From contig JADKGW010000001.1 of assembly GCA_016722075.1 (NCBI GenBank), positions 3,286,001-3,350,000 of the forward strand: a stretch of DNA of 64,000 nucleotides. The letters run 5' to 3'. The position numbers and the translations under genes were made by a program. Origin of the DNA: Candidatus Kouleothrix ribensis. Lineage in GTDB: Bacteria; Chloroflexota; Chloroflexia; Chloroflexales; Roseiflexaceae. Positions 45,672-53,652 of the stretch are shown piece after piece (position 1 is the stretch's first letter; every line of letters starts with the position of its first letter). The notes beneath the pieces were generated by a model. That model saw nothing but the letters and a program-made list of their open reading frames with translations. It was not told where the DNA came from and ran no database searches.

Positions 45672-46450
45672 GGGTCGATTGGGAACTCTGCGGCATCGAG
45701 CTCGCCGATCTCGCCAACGATCAGGCGCACCAGCTCGGGCATGGCCAGGCTGAGCGGCTCGGCGATCACGTGATCGGCCATGAGCGCGTAGATCGAGTTG
45801 TCGGCATTGACCGCCAGCACCAGCGCGCCAACGCGCTTGGCGATAAATGGGAACGACGCGACCGGCTCGATCGCGCCGACATCGCCGACACACATGAATA
45901 CCTCGCACTGCTCGACGGCATTGCGTGCGCTGCGCAGCTCCCACTCGGGCAAGCCCTCGCCGAACATCACCACGCCCGGCCGCAGCATACTGCCACAGTG
46001 CGGGCAGCGCGGCGGCGACTCGCCGACATCTTCCCAGGCCGAGATAATATGGCCGGCCTCGTAGCAGCGGCTACGACGCAGGCAGCCGTTGAGCTCGATC
46101 AGATCGCGCGAGCCGGCGCGCCAATGCAGGCCGTCGATCGTCTGAGTAATCAGCGTGAAGGTCGGGTAGTGCTGCTCGAGATCGACCAGCGCATAGTGCG
46201 CCGGGTTAGGCTCGGCGGCCTCGGCCGTGAGGCGGCGCTGCTCATACCACTCCCAGACCATGCGCGGGTTACGCAGGTAGGCCTGCACAGTCGCCAGCTC
46301 GCTCACATCGTACTGCGCCCACTCGCCGGTATGCGCCTCGCGGAACGACGGCACCTGGCTGGCGGCAGCCATGCCGCCGCCGGTTAGCGCCACAATACGG
46401 GTAGCGTTCTTGAGGCGATGCAGTACCGCGTCGGGCAATGTCAGCGGCAT
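45668..46450 (-). CDS. degenerate sirtuin-like protein (Sir2 fold, catalytic His missing)
   Basis: A 260-residue protein with the layout of NAD-dependent deacetylases. Key sites are changed: the NAD loop GAGxS reads TGGGMAAAS; VPSFRE replaces IPDFR; QNID is QTID (T104); the catalytic His of ELHG is Asn (N121 in IELNGC); the GTS pocket is GDV. The zinc site has C129, C149 and C152 but the first CxxC is incomplete (CYEA). RAGS and VNAD are retained. It likely does not deacetylate and may bind a nucleotide or a partner. ATG 46450 has AAGGAGG upstream. It is coupled to DUF402 and GNAT genes and lies 95 bases after a pseudokinase gene. Confidence 0.85.
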   Translation of the reverse strand: MPLTLPDAVLHRLKNATRIVALTGGGMAAASQVPSFREAHTGEWAQYDVSELATVQAYLRNPRMVWEWYEQRRLTAEAAEPNPAHYALVDLEQHYPTFTLITQTIDGLHWRAGSRDLIELNGCLRRSRCYEAGHIISAWEDVGESPPRCPHCGSMLRPGVVMFGEGLPEWELRSARNAVEQCEVFMCVGDVGAIEPVASFPFIAKRVGALVLAVNADNSIYALMADHVIAEPLSLAMPELVRLIVGEIGELDAAEFPIDP

Positions 46451-46545
46451 CGCGCCCTCCTTATTCAACTGGCTCGTGCCAAATGCGGCAGGGCCAAGGC
46501 GTTTCGTGAATGAGATCGGCTTCCAATAAGCGGGCCGGGCCTGGC

Positions 46546-47976
46546 CTACTCGGGCTTGACATACAGGCGCGAGACCCAGCCCTCGACGACCTGGCTGCCG
46601 AGCTGGGCGCGCACCTTGATCCACTGCGTGTTGTCGGCAGTTTGCGGCTCGCTGATCTGGCGCACGTGCGTACCGCTCGGCAGGAATGTGATGATCTGGC
46701 TGGTGATGCCGGGTGCGCTGCGCAGGTTCAAGCCTTCGGGCCCATCAATATTCACCACCCACACCTGGCCGCCGCCGCTGACCACCCCGGTGAGCCAGCC
46801 GGGCAGCTCGATCCCAAGCTCAGGCAGAGTGATCCCCAGGCTCGGCAGGTCGATCGATGGCCGGGGTAGCTGAATATTCGCCAGCTGGTCGACTGCCACG
46901 GTAATCGCGTAGTAGGCGCCGCAGGCGAACACGAACAGCATCGCCAGCACGATGATTATACCCGTAATCGAGCGGCGCGTGCTCGAGCGGTAGCCATTCA
47001 CGCGGGCCGGCGGCGTGTCGGGCGCTGCGCTTAGCCGGGCCGGATCGGCAGCAGGGGGGCTGGCCAGGCCTTTGGCGAGCGGCTGCACGCGCATGCGGTT
47101 CGTGGTGCGGGTGATCCGCTCGCGCACGCCAACCGGCGGCACCACCGGCCGGTCGAGCCGGCGTGTATCGACACTCAGCTCGCGGCGCAGATCGTCGAGC
47201 GCGCGGCCGAGCGCGCTCGCGTCGGGTAGGCGATCCTCGGGCAGGCGCGCGGTCGCACGCGCGATCAGCTGCTCGAGCGCGGGCGTGTAGAGTAGCGGAA
47301 GCAGCTCGGCGAGCGGCGGGATGCGCACCGTCAGGTGCTGCTGCGCCAGCGCGCGCGGGTCGTCGCCGGCGACGATGCGCTTGCCGGTGAGCATCTCGAT
47401 CAGCAGCAACCCCAGCGCGTACACAGTCGCGACGTGGGTCAGCGGCCCGCCGGCCACGCGCTCGGGCGCGCGGTAGGCCGCAGTGTCGAGTGCGATCTCG
47501 CCGGTAGGCGTGCGCCAGTTCTCGAGCAGCTCGACGTGGCCGTCGGCCACCAGCACCACGTTATTGCTCGAGATCGGCGGGTGCGGCACCTCGGCGGCCT
47601 GGCATGTCGCCACTGCACCAACCAGCTGGCGAAAGTACAGCAGCGCCTCGTCAAGCGACAACGCGCCGAGCTCGCGCAGCGTGCGCCCGGCCACGAACTC
47701 GGTGATCATATACGGGCGCCCGGCGATATCACCGCTATCGAACACCTCGAGCAGCGACTGGTGCGAGCGCCTGGCGCTGCTGTGGGCCTCGTGGATGAAG
47801 CGCTCACGCAAGGTCGCCTGGGCGCCTAGCTCTTTGCGCAGCAAATGCACCAGCACCTGGCGCTGCAGGCGCTCGTCGTAGGCGCGGTACACCACAGCAA
47901 GCCGGCCGGTACCGAGCTGCTCCTCGATCCGGTAGCGGCCGTGCAGTAATGGGATTGAAGGCGGATTTGCCGTCAT
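46546..47976 (-). CDS. membrane pseudokinase (Ser/Thr kinase fold) with extracytoplasmic SH3 domain
   Basis: A 476-residue protein. The N-terminal domain (about 14-270) has the kinase fold but lost its catalytic residues: the P-loop is GTGRLAVVY, the VAIK lysine is His44 (VLVH), HRDxKPxN is HPPISSNN at 132-139, and DFG is ENW near 153. APE is intact (AYRAPERV). A linker and one membrane span (about 338-358, GIIIVLAMLFVFACG) follow, then PSLGITLPELGIELPG and a C-terminal SH3-type domain (about 400-476). It should bind a cell wall or surface ligand outside and a cytoplasmic partner inside, without kinase activity. Confidence 0.88.
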   Translation of the reverse strand: MTANPPSIPLLHGRYRIEEQLGTGRLAVVYRAYDERLQRQVLVHLLRKELGAQATLRERFIHEAHSSARRSHQSLLEVFDSGDIAGRPYMITEFVAGRTLRELGALSLDEALLYFRQLVGAVATCQAAEVPHPPISSNNVVLVADGHVELLENWRTPTGEIALDTAAYRAPERVAGGPLTHVATVYALGLLLIEMLTGKRIVAGDDPRALAQQHLTVRIPPLAELLPLLYTPALEQLIARATARLPEDRLPDASALGRALDDLRRELSVDTRRLDRPVVPPVGVRERITRTTNRMRVQPLAKGLASPPAADPARLSAAPDTPPARVNGYRSSTRRSITGIIIVLAMLFVFACGAYYAITVAVDQLANIQLPRPSIDLPSLGITLPELGIELPGWLTGVVSGGGQVWVVNIDGPEGLNLRSAPGITSQIITFLPSGTHVRQISEPQTADNTQWIKVRAQLGSQVVEGWVSRLYVKPE

Positions 47977-48048
47977 AAAGAGCTAAGGGTTCATAAACCG
48001 CGCCGCACATGCACCAGCAACGCTGAATTCCGCCAGGTTGAACAGGCC

Positions 48049-48747
48049 TTAGCGCGCCAGGTTGACCTTCCTGGCGATCACCAGCTCGTAGTGGCCAGGC
48101 TGCCAGTTGCGATACTCGATCGCCTCAAACTGCAGGCGCGCGAGCAGCCGCGTCATCGCGCGCTGCGTCAGGCCCTTGAACGGCAGTGCGCGCGCCCACG
48201 GATCGGGATATTTGCTGATCAGCAGCGTGCCGCCGGGCTTGAGTGTACGCGCCATCTCGGCCAGCGCGCGCCGCGGGCGTGGGAAGAACTCAAGCGCCTC
48301 GAGCGATGTCACCAGGTCAAAATCGGCATCGGGCCAGGGCAGCGACTCGGCACTGCCCAGCCGCAGCGCGACGCGCTCGAGCAGGCCGGCGGCGGCGAGC
48401 TTGGCGCGCGCCTGCGCGAGCATGTTCGGCGTCAGATCGATCGCGCAGATGCTGCCGTCGAACCAGGGCTGCCGGCCGATCAGCAGTGGCACACGCCCGG
48501 TGCCGGTGGCCACATCGAGCACACGCGGGCACGCATAGCCGGCCAGCCCCGCGCGCAGAATCGGCAGCAGGGTTGTCTCGTCGCTGGCAGTAACGTTGCG
48601 GCGCACCTCGTCGTAGATCCGCGCGCCGCGCTGATAGATAAAGCGCACCGCGTAGCGGCCGAGGTATGTGCCCTCGCCCAGCACGACCAGCCAGTAAAGC
48701 AGCGCGCAGACGCCCAGCGCGGCGATGCCCCAGCCCCAGATGCTCAT
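48049..48747 (-). CDS. membrane-anchored SAM-dependent methyltransferase
   Basis: A 232-residue class I methyltransferase with an N-terminal membrane segment (IWGWGIAALGVCALLYWLVV). The SAM motif I is VLDVATGTGRVP, followed by IDLTPNMLAQARAKLA and LVTSLEALEFFPRP. It resembles UbiE/quinone or lipid methyltransferases; the substrate is unknown. ATG 48747 was chosen by the start of the membrane segment, and an extended -10 promoter lies 47 bases upstream. It starts just after the long GC-rich repeat region. Confidence 0.88.
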   Translation of the reverse strand: MSIWGWGIAALGVCALLYWLVVLGEGTYLGRYAVRFIYQRGARIYDEVRRNVTASDETTLLPILRAGLAGYACPRVLDVATGTGRVPLLIGRQPWFDGSICAIDLTPNMLAQARAKLAAAGLLERVALRLGSAESLPWPDADFDLVTSLEALEFFPRPRRALAEMARTLKPGGTLLISKYPDPWARALPFKGLTQRAMTRLLARLQFEAIEYRNWQPGHYELVIARKVNLAR

Positions 48748-48793
48748 GGCCGCCCCAGCTACTCGATGCCGCTGCGATACCGCACTGCGAGGC

Positions 48794-48802
48794 ATTATAG
48801 CA
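48794..48802 (-). promoter_or_regulatory. extended -10 promoter (TGC TATAAT)
   Basis: Minus-strand perfect TATAAT preceded by TGC, between the methyltransferase gene and the GC-rich repeat block. Confidence 0.6.
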
Positions 48803-48849
48803 CGCGGTTACGGGGTGTGCAATGTAAATAGTTTCGGGCTAAGGCCCTG

Positions 48850-49190
48850 TTTCGGGGGCTACGCGCCCCCGCACCCTGCGGCAGGGGCTACGCGCCCCCG
48901 CACCCCCGACACGCACGCGGGGGCTACGCGCCCCGCACCCTGCGGCAGGGGCTACGCGCCTCGGCACGCATGCGGGGGCTACGCGCCCCCGCACCCTGCG
49001 GCAGGGGCTACGCGCCTCGGCACGCATGCGGGGGCTACGCGCCCCCGTACCCCGCGGCAGGGGCCGCCGCCGGCCCCTGCACCCCAGCGCCGGGGTTTCA
49101 CCCCGGACCCCCTATTTGAGGCTGTCGTATGCGCACCGCTCTGCGCGCATGCCTTCGGGCAGCCCGAATGATCGTTAGCACACGCATGCG
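48850..49190 (-). repeat. GC-rich dispersed element, copy C (minus strand)
   Basis: Read on the minus strand it shows the same order as copies A and B: a core with CTGCCCGAAGGCATGCGCGC, then GGGGTCCGGGG, GCTGGGGTGCAGGGGCC and GGCGGCGGCC, followed by seven hairpin units with GGGGCTACGCGCC on the plus strand. It is more diverged than A and B from each other. Confidence 0.8.
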
Positions 49191-49306
49191 TGCTTCGGTG
49201 CGCATTACCTGAGTCGCTCAGCCATGGCATGAAGTCGATGCGCAGGGGCTGGGATGACCTCCTTTGCCGGAGGGGTTTTAGGGGAACCGGCTCGGTTCCC
49301 CTAATC

Positions 49307-49515
49307 GGGGGCACGGGGGCGAAGCGCCCCGAAAATCTCTTGCTGGGGGCACGCGGGCGAAGCGCCCCGGAAATCTCTTGCTGGGGGCACGGGGGCGAAG
49401 CGCCCCGGAAAGGCCTCCTGGGGGCACGGGGGCGAAGCGCCCCGGAAAGGCCTGCCGGGGGCACGCGGGCGCAGCGCCCCGGAAAGGCCTGCCGGGGGCA
49501 CGCGGGCGCAGCGCC
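49307..49515 (+). repeat. six-copy 37-38 bp tandem repeat
   Basis: Units begin GGGGGCACG at 49307, 49345, 49383, 49420, 49457 and 49494. Each contains CGAAGCGCCCCGG (CGCAGCGCCCC in the last copies) and ends AAATCTCTTGCT or AAAGGCCTGCC/CCT. The spacing is regular and the units are short and palindromic (GGCG AAG CGCC). It is not a CRISPR, since spacers are lacking. With copy C it fills the 839-base gap before the anti-sigma gene. Confidence 0.93.
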
Positions 49516-49586
49516 AACCCTACTTGTATGCTATGCTAGTATCATACCAAATCGAGGGGCCAGCGCACCCGCCACGAGAACAGCCG

Positions 49587-50015
49587 ATGCGTCAGCAGAT
49601 CGAAGTTGCAGCCAACACCACCGGGCTGGCCCAGCTTATGAGCTTCAGCGATATGGCCGAGCGCGCGCTGCCGCTGCTCGACGAGCAGTGCTTTGTGATG
49701 CGCCTGACGATCGAGGAGATCGCGACCAATATTATCAAGTATGGCTATTCAGGCGACCCCGCTGGCCCGATCCAGGTCGAGTGCTGGTGCGAGCATGGCG
49801 AATTACACGTGGTGATTCGTGATCGCGGCACGCCGTTCGACCCGCACAGCGCGCCAGCGCCCGACCTTGTGGCCGACCTGGCGCAGCGCAAGATCGGTGG
49901 GCTTGGCCTGTTCCTCGTGCGCGAGCTGGCCGACGAGCTGATCTATCGCCACGACCCGGCCACCGGCTGGAATGAGCTGAGCGTTTTGAAGCGCGGGGAG
50001 GCATCGAGTGTTTGA
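49587..50015 (+). CDS. RsbW-like anti-sigma/serine kinase ATPase domain protein
   Basis: A 142-residue stand-alone HATPase_c protein of the RsbW/SpoIIAB type. The ATP-binding N-box is IEEIATNIIKYGYS, with DRGTPFDP and GGLGLFLVRELADEL. Such proteins bind a sigma factor or phosphorylate an STAS antagonist. ATG 49587 is a judgement; no strong ribosome site is seen. Its end overlaps by eight bases the cNMP-SpoIIE phosphatase gene, giving the partner-switching kinase/phosphatase pair. No STAS protein or sigma factor is adjacent. Confidence 0.88.
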   Translation: MRQQIEVAANTTGLAQLMSFSDMAERALPLLDEQCFVMRLTIEEIATNIIKYGYSGDPAGPIQVECWCEHGELHVVIRDRGTPFDPHSAPAPDLVADLAQRKIGGLGLFLVRELADELIYRHDPATGWNELSVLKRGEASSV

Positions 50016-51276
50016 GCATGCGCGCGAACTACCGCTGTTCCAGGGCTTCAGCGACATCGACCTGGCCCACCTGGCCAGCAGTGTCGGCGAGCAACACCTG
50101 GCTGCGGGCGAGGTGCTGTTCTCGCAGGGCGAGGCCGGGTACACCTGCTATATTGTGCTCGAGGGCCAGCTCGAGGCGCTGGCGCGCCAGGGCGAGCTCG
50201 AGATCCAGCTCGAAATCTGCCAGCCCGGCCAGATGATCGGCGAGATGGCGGTGATCGACTCGAGCACGCGCTCTGCTACGGTGCGGGCGATCTCGGCCAG
50301 CCGGGTGGCGGTGCTCGATCAGCCGGCGTTTGTCGATCTGATGTACCGGAACCCCGCGCGGATGCTCGATCTGCTACGTAGTAGCACCGCGCGCCTGCGC
50401 CGCACCAGCCAGCACATGATCGACGATATGGCCGCCCGCAACGCCGAGCTGGCACAGGCCTACCACGAGCTGCAGGCCGCCCAGTCCGAGCGCATCCGCC
50501 TGAGCCGGATCGACGAGGAGCTGGCGGTGGCCCGGCGCATCCAGGCGCTGTTCCTGCCACGCGATGTACCGCAGCCGGATGGCTGGCAGATCGCGGCGTA
50601 TAACCGCGGCGCGCTCGAGGTCGGCGGCGATTTTTTCGATTGTATTCCGCTGCCGGGCGGTAGCCTGGGCCTGGTGATCGCCGATGTGTGCGGCAAGGGT
50701 GTGCCGGGAGCGCTGTTCGTGGCGCTGACGCGCAGCCTGGTGCGCGCCTCGTCGCTGGCGCCCTGGGCGCTGCAACGCGCCAAAACACACGACCTGGGCG
50801 CGCTGATGGCCGGCGCGCTCGAGTTTACCAACGACTATATTGTGGCCGAACATGGCGCCAGCGGGCTGTTCATCACCCTGTTCTATGGTATTCTCGATCC
50901 GGTCAGCGGCCATTTGAGTTATGTCAATGCTGGCCATAACGCTCCACTGCTACTGGCCGCCGATGGCACGCTGCGGGCCGAGCTGGCCGGCGCCTCGCTG
51001 CCGCTGGGGATCGTGCCCGGCCTGGTGTTTGGCGTTCAGCACGCGCAGATCGCGCCAGGCGATACGCTGGTGTGCTATACCGATGGCATCACCGAGGCTA
51101 TGGACGGCGAGAACGCGATGTTCGACGATGATCGGCTGCTGGCGGCGCTCCATCAATACGCCGGGCTGCCGGCCAGCGACCTGGTACACCGGGTGGTCGA
51201 GCTGGTCGATGCGCACGTCGGCACCGCGCCGCAGTCCGACGACCTGACGCTGCTGGTGCTCAAGCGCGCGCCGTAG
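50008..51276 (+). CDS. cNMP-binding domain/SpoIIE-type PP2C phosphatase
   Basis: A 422-residue regulator. Residues about 10-120 form a cyclic-nucleotide-binding-like beta roll (VLFSQGEAGYTCYIVLEGQLE). A short coiled coil (about 130-170) leads to a SpoIIE phosphatase domain (about 185-420) with VGGDFFD, IADVCGKGVPGA, NAGHNAPLL and QSDDLTLLVL. The start is GTG 50008 with GGGGAGG upstream, overlapping the RsbW-like gene. The beta roll lacks a clear Arg-containing phosphate cassette, so the ligand is uncertain. It may dephosphorylate the antagonist used by the RsbW-like kinase. Confidence 0.92.
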   Translation: MFEHARELPLFQGFSDIDLAHLASSVGEQHLAAGEVLFSQGEAGYTCYIVLEGQLEALARQGELEIQLEICQPGQMIGEMAVIDSSTRSATVRAISASRVAVLDQPAFVDLMYRNPARMLDLLRSSTARLRRTSQHMIDDMAARNAELAQAYHELQAAQSERIRLSRIDEELAVARRIQALFLPRDVPQPDGWQIAAYNRGALEVGGDFFDCIPLPGGSLGLVIADVCGKGVPGALFVALTRSLVRASSLAPWALQRAKTHDLGALMAGALEFTNDYIVAEHGASGLFITLFYGILDPVSGHLSYVNAGHNAPLLLAADGTLRAELAGASLPLGIVPGLVFGVQHAQIAPGDTLVCYTDGITEAMDGENAMFDDDRLLAALHQYAGLPASDLVHRVVELVDAHVGTAPQSDDLTLLVLKRAP

Positions 51277-51331
51277 CTTGCTATCACTCGTTGCAGGTTG
51301 GCAGGCAGCGGGCAGCAGGCTGGAACACGCG

Positions 51332-51340
51332 TGTTATAAT
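51332..51340 (+). promoter_or_regulatory. extended -10 promoter (TGT TATAAT)
   Basis: Perfect TATAAT at 51335-51340 with TGT before it, 31 bases before ATG 51371. It follows a GTTGCAGGTTGGCAGG repeat. It defines the HAS-barrel operon start and excludes upstream in-frame codons. Confidence 0.65.
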
Positions 51341-51370
51341 AGGCCATCGGTTCACGCTACACGAGCAAGC

Positions 51371-51976
51371 ATGCCTACACGAATTGGCGAAGTGATCGAG
51401 TCGACCACCACCAGCTTTACGGCTGGCGCGTACGAGCTGCTGCAGGCGCCGCCGTTTGGCGCGCTGGTGCGCGCCCAGGCCCGTGCCGAGGGCATGGCGG
51501 TGTATGGGCTGGTGTACGAGATCCGCACCGGCAGCAAAGAGCCGGGTGGGCGCGCGCTGGTGCGCGGGCGCACCTACAGCGGCCGCGAGCTGTACGACGC
51601 CGAGATCTACCACGAACACCCCGACCTGGCCGAAGTGCTGCAGACCGAATTCTCGGCGATTACGGTTGGGTTTACCGAGGGTGGGCGGGTGCGCCAGTAT
51701 TTGCCGCCACAGCCGCCGCCGGTTCACTATAGCGTGTACGAGTGCAGCGACGACGAGCTAATCGGCTTCTCAGAGCTGACCGACTTCTTCCGCACGCTGC
51801 TGTTTGCCTACCAGATCCCCAGCGACGAATTGCTGGCCGCAGTGATCCGCGCCGCCGCGCGCGCACGTGCCGCCGGCGAGCGGGCCTACCTGGTGTACGC
51901 CGGGCGCGAGGTCGCGTCGTTACTGAAGGACGACTACGACCGGCTTACGGCCATCCTACGGCGCATCCACCCATAA
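51371..51976 (+). CDS. HAS-barrel domain protein of unknown function
   Basis: A 201-residue soluble protein. Residues 1-85 fit the HAS-barrel (HerA-ATP-synthase beta barrel): IGEVIESTTTSFTAGAYEL and AVYGLVYEIRTGSK. The rest is helical with no ATPase domain. Related proteins are widespread in cyanobacteria and Chloroflexota without known function. ATG 51371 was chosen because the promoter lies just upstream. Its TAA overlaps the next ATG by one base (TAATG), so a small membrane protein is coupled to it. Confidence 0.75.
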   Translation: MPTRIGEVIESTTTSFTAGAYELLQAPPFGALVRAQARAEGMAVYGLVYEIRTGSKEPGGRALVRGRTYSGRELYDAEIYHEHPDLAEVLQTEFSAITVGFTEGGRVRQYLPPQPPPVHYSVYECSDDELIGFSELTDFFRTLLFAYQIPSDELLAAVIRAAARARAAGERAYLVYAGREVASLLKDDYDRLTAILRRIHP

Positions 51977-52209
51977 TGAGTGCCGCCGTGCTGCTGCCAG
52001 CGCTGGCGATCATGCTCTGCGCGGCCATACTGGCCGGCTGCTATGTCGTATTCGACCGGCTGCAGACACGCATCGAGCAGACGCACGGCCGGCCGCGCTG
52101 GCTGGCGATTGGCCTGGCTGCCGGCGTGGGTATGATCGCGCTGCTGACCTTCTGGTGCTGCTTCAGCTTCAGCGCCGGGCTGATGCAGTCGCTCGGCCTG
52201 AACCTATGA
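51976..52209 (+). CDS. small two-TM membrane protein
   Basis: A 77-residue protein with two strong membrane segments (VLLPALAIMLCAAILAGCYVVF and LAIGLAAGVGMIALLTFWCCF) joined by a basic loop (RIEQTHGRPR). No family is recognised. The start shares a base with the upstream stop. It probably forms a small membrane complex with the HAS-barrel or DUF58 product, but this is inference only. Confidence 0.65.
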   Translation: MSAAVLLPALAIMLCAAILAGCYVVFDRLQTRIEQTHGRPRWLAIGLAAGVGMIALLTFWCCFSFSAGLMQSLGLNL

Positions 52210-52236
52210 GCCATGTTTCGTGGTAAGATCAGCGCC

Positions 52237-53637
52237 ATGAATCGCATAGCGCTGAGGAAACGCCTCTTGCGGGCGTGGCGCTGGCTGAGCATGGATGGGC
52301 GGCTACGCCTCGGCCAACCGCTGATGTTCGTGCTCGGGCCGGCCGCGCTGCTGCTCGCGCTGATCGCGCCCTACCAGGGCCTGTTCGTGATTGCCTACAG
52401 CTACATGCTGCTGGTGCTGGTGATGTACCTGTGGGTGCGCGAGGTCGGGCCGCGGGTGCGCCTGCGCCGGCGCCTGCTCTCGGAGTGGGCGCAGGTTGGC
52501 GACGAGCTGGCCGAGCTGTGGGATCTCGACAATCGCGCGCGCCTGCCGCTGCTGTGGCTCGAGCTCGAAGATGCCTCGACCATGCCAGGCTATACCGGCC
52601 GGCGGGTCGTGGCTGCTGGCGCCGGCCAGCAGCAGCACTGGCAGACGACCGCCCACTGCACGCGGCGTGGCGTGTATACGCTCGGCCCACTGACTGCCTC
52701 GCTGGGCGATCCATTCGGCCTGTTTCGCTATGCCTGGCGCGAGCAGCAGGCCCGCCAGATCGTGATCTACCCACCGCTGGTACGGCTGCCGCCGCTGCTG
52801 GTGCCGCATGGGCAGCGCGGTGGCCTGGCGCGCGCCGACCTGCTTCAGCTCCATGTGACGCCGAGTGTCGGCGGGCTGCGCGAGTATGCTCCCGGCGATC
52901 CGCCCAGCCGCATCCACTGGCCAACCGTCGCACGTACCGATAAGCTGATGATCAAGGAGTTCGACCAGGAGCGCGCCGGTGCGTTCTGGATCGTGCTCGA
53001 TCTGGCGGCGGCGGCCTACCCGGCGCTGGCTGGCCCGGCCGATACAGACGCACCTCCCGCGCGTACCAACCCGTACGCCTACACTCAATCGTCGCAGGTC
53101 GACGCCCCGCTGATCGAGAGTCGCAGCGACTCGGCGCTCGAGCTGGCGATTGTGGTGGTCGGTTCGCTGGCCTCGCAGGCGCTGGCCGAGGGCCGCGCGG
53201 TCGGCCTGCTGGCCGACGATGGTCGCCGGCGCCTGGTGATGCCCGGCCGCGGGCCACGCCAGCTCTGGCGCATCCTGGGCGCGCTGGTGGATGCGCAGGC
53301 GACGGGCGTGCTGCCGCTGAGCGAGGTGTTGCGCCAGGGCCAGGCCGCGCGCGCGGCCGAGACTGCCGGTGCGGCGCTGGCGGTGGTGACGCCCGAGCTG
53401 GATGGCGCGTGGCTACCGGCCCTGGCCGGCTGGCAGCGTGGGCGGGCCGGGGGCGCGCTGGCGCTGCTGATCGCCGATGGCGCGGCACGCACACTGCCAC
53501 TGGCGGAGCGGTTGGCGGCAGGCGGTATCGCGGCGCACACCTTCGAGGTTGGTATGCCACTGGCGTTGCTCAACCCGCCGCAGCCCAAATCGAGCATACG
53601 GATCTCGCCTCTGGGCAAGGTGATCGAGGTGCCGTAG
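52237..53637 (+). CDS. DUF58 domain protein (MoxR-associated type)
   Basis: A 466-residue protein with one or two membrane segments at residues 25-70 (LMFVLGPAALLLALIAPYQGLFVIAYSYMLL begins them), then a region with DPFGLF and the DUF58 signature REYAPGDPPSRIHWPTVAR. It ends with a von Willebrand A-like part. DUF58 proteins are often cofolded with MoxR ATPases in cell envelope or metal insertion complexes; no MoxR gene is adjacent. ATG 52237 is preferred by GGTAAG upstream; ATG 52213 is also possible. Confidence 0.87.
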   Translation: MNRIALRKRLLRAWRWLSMDGRLRLGQPLMFVLGPAALLLALIAPYQGLFVIAYSYMLLVLVMYLWVREVGPRVRLRRRLLSEWAQVGDELAELWDLDNRARLPLLWLELEDASTMPGYTGRRVVAAGAGQQQHWQTTAHCTRRGVYTLGPLTASLGDPFGLFRYAWREQQARQIVIYPPLVRLPPLLVPHGQRGGLARADLLQLHVTPSVGGLREYAPGDPPSRIHWPTVARTDKLMIKEFDQERAGAFWIVLDLAAAAYPALAGPADTDAPPARTNPYAYTQSSQVDAPLIESRSDSALELAIVVVGSLASQALAEGRAVGLLADDGRRRLVMPGRGPRQLWRILGALVDAQATGVLPLSEVLRQGQAARAAETAGAALAVVTPELDGAWLPALAGWQRGRAGGALALLIADGAARTLPLAERLAAGGIAAHTFEVGMPLALLNPPQPKSSIRISPLGKVIEVP

Positions 53638-53652
53638 TTGTGGTACCCACCG

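Noticed and set aside
45668..46450. Sir2 defence effector (Thoeris, DSR or short Argonaute type)
   Set aside because: The fold is the canonical short deacetylase type and no defence partner lies beside it.
49307..49515. CRISPR array
   Set aside because: Units are contiguous with no unique spacers, and no cas gene is near.
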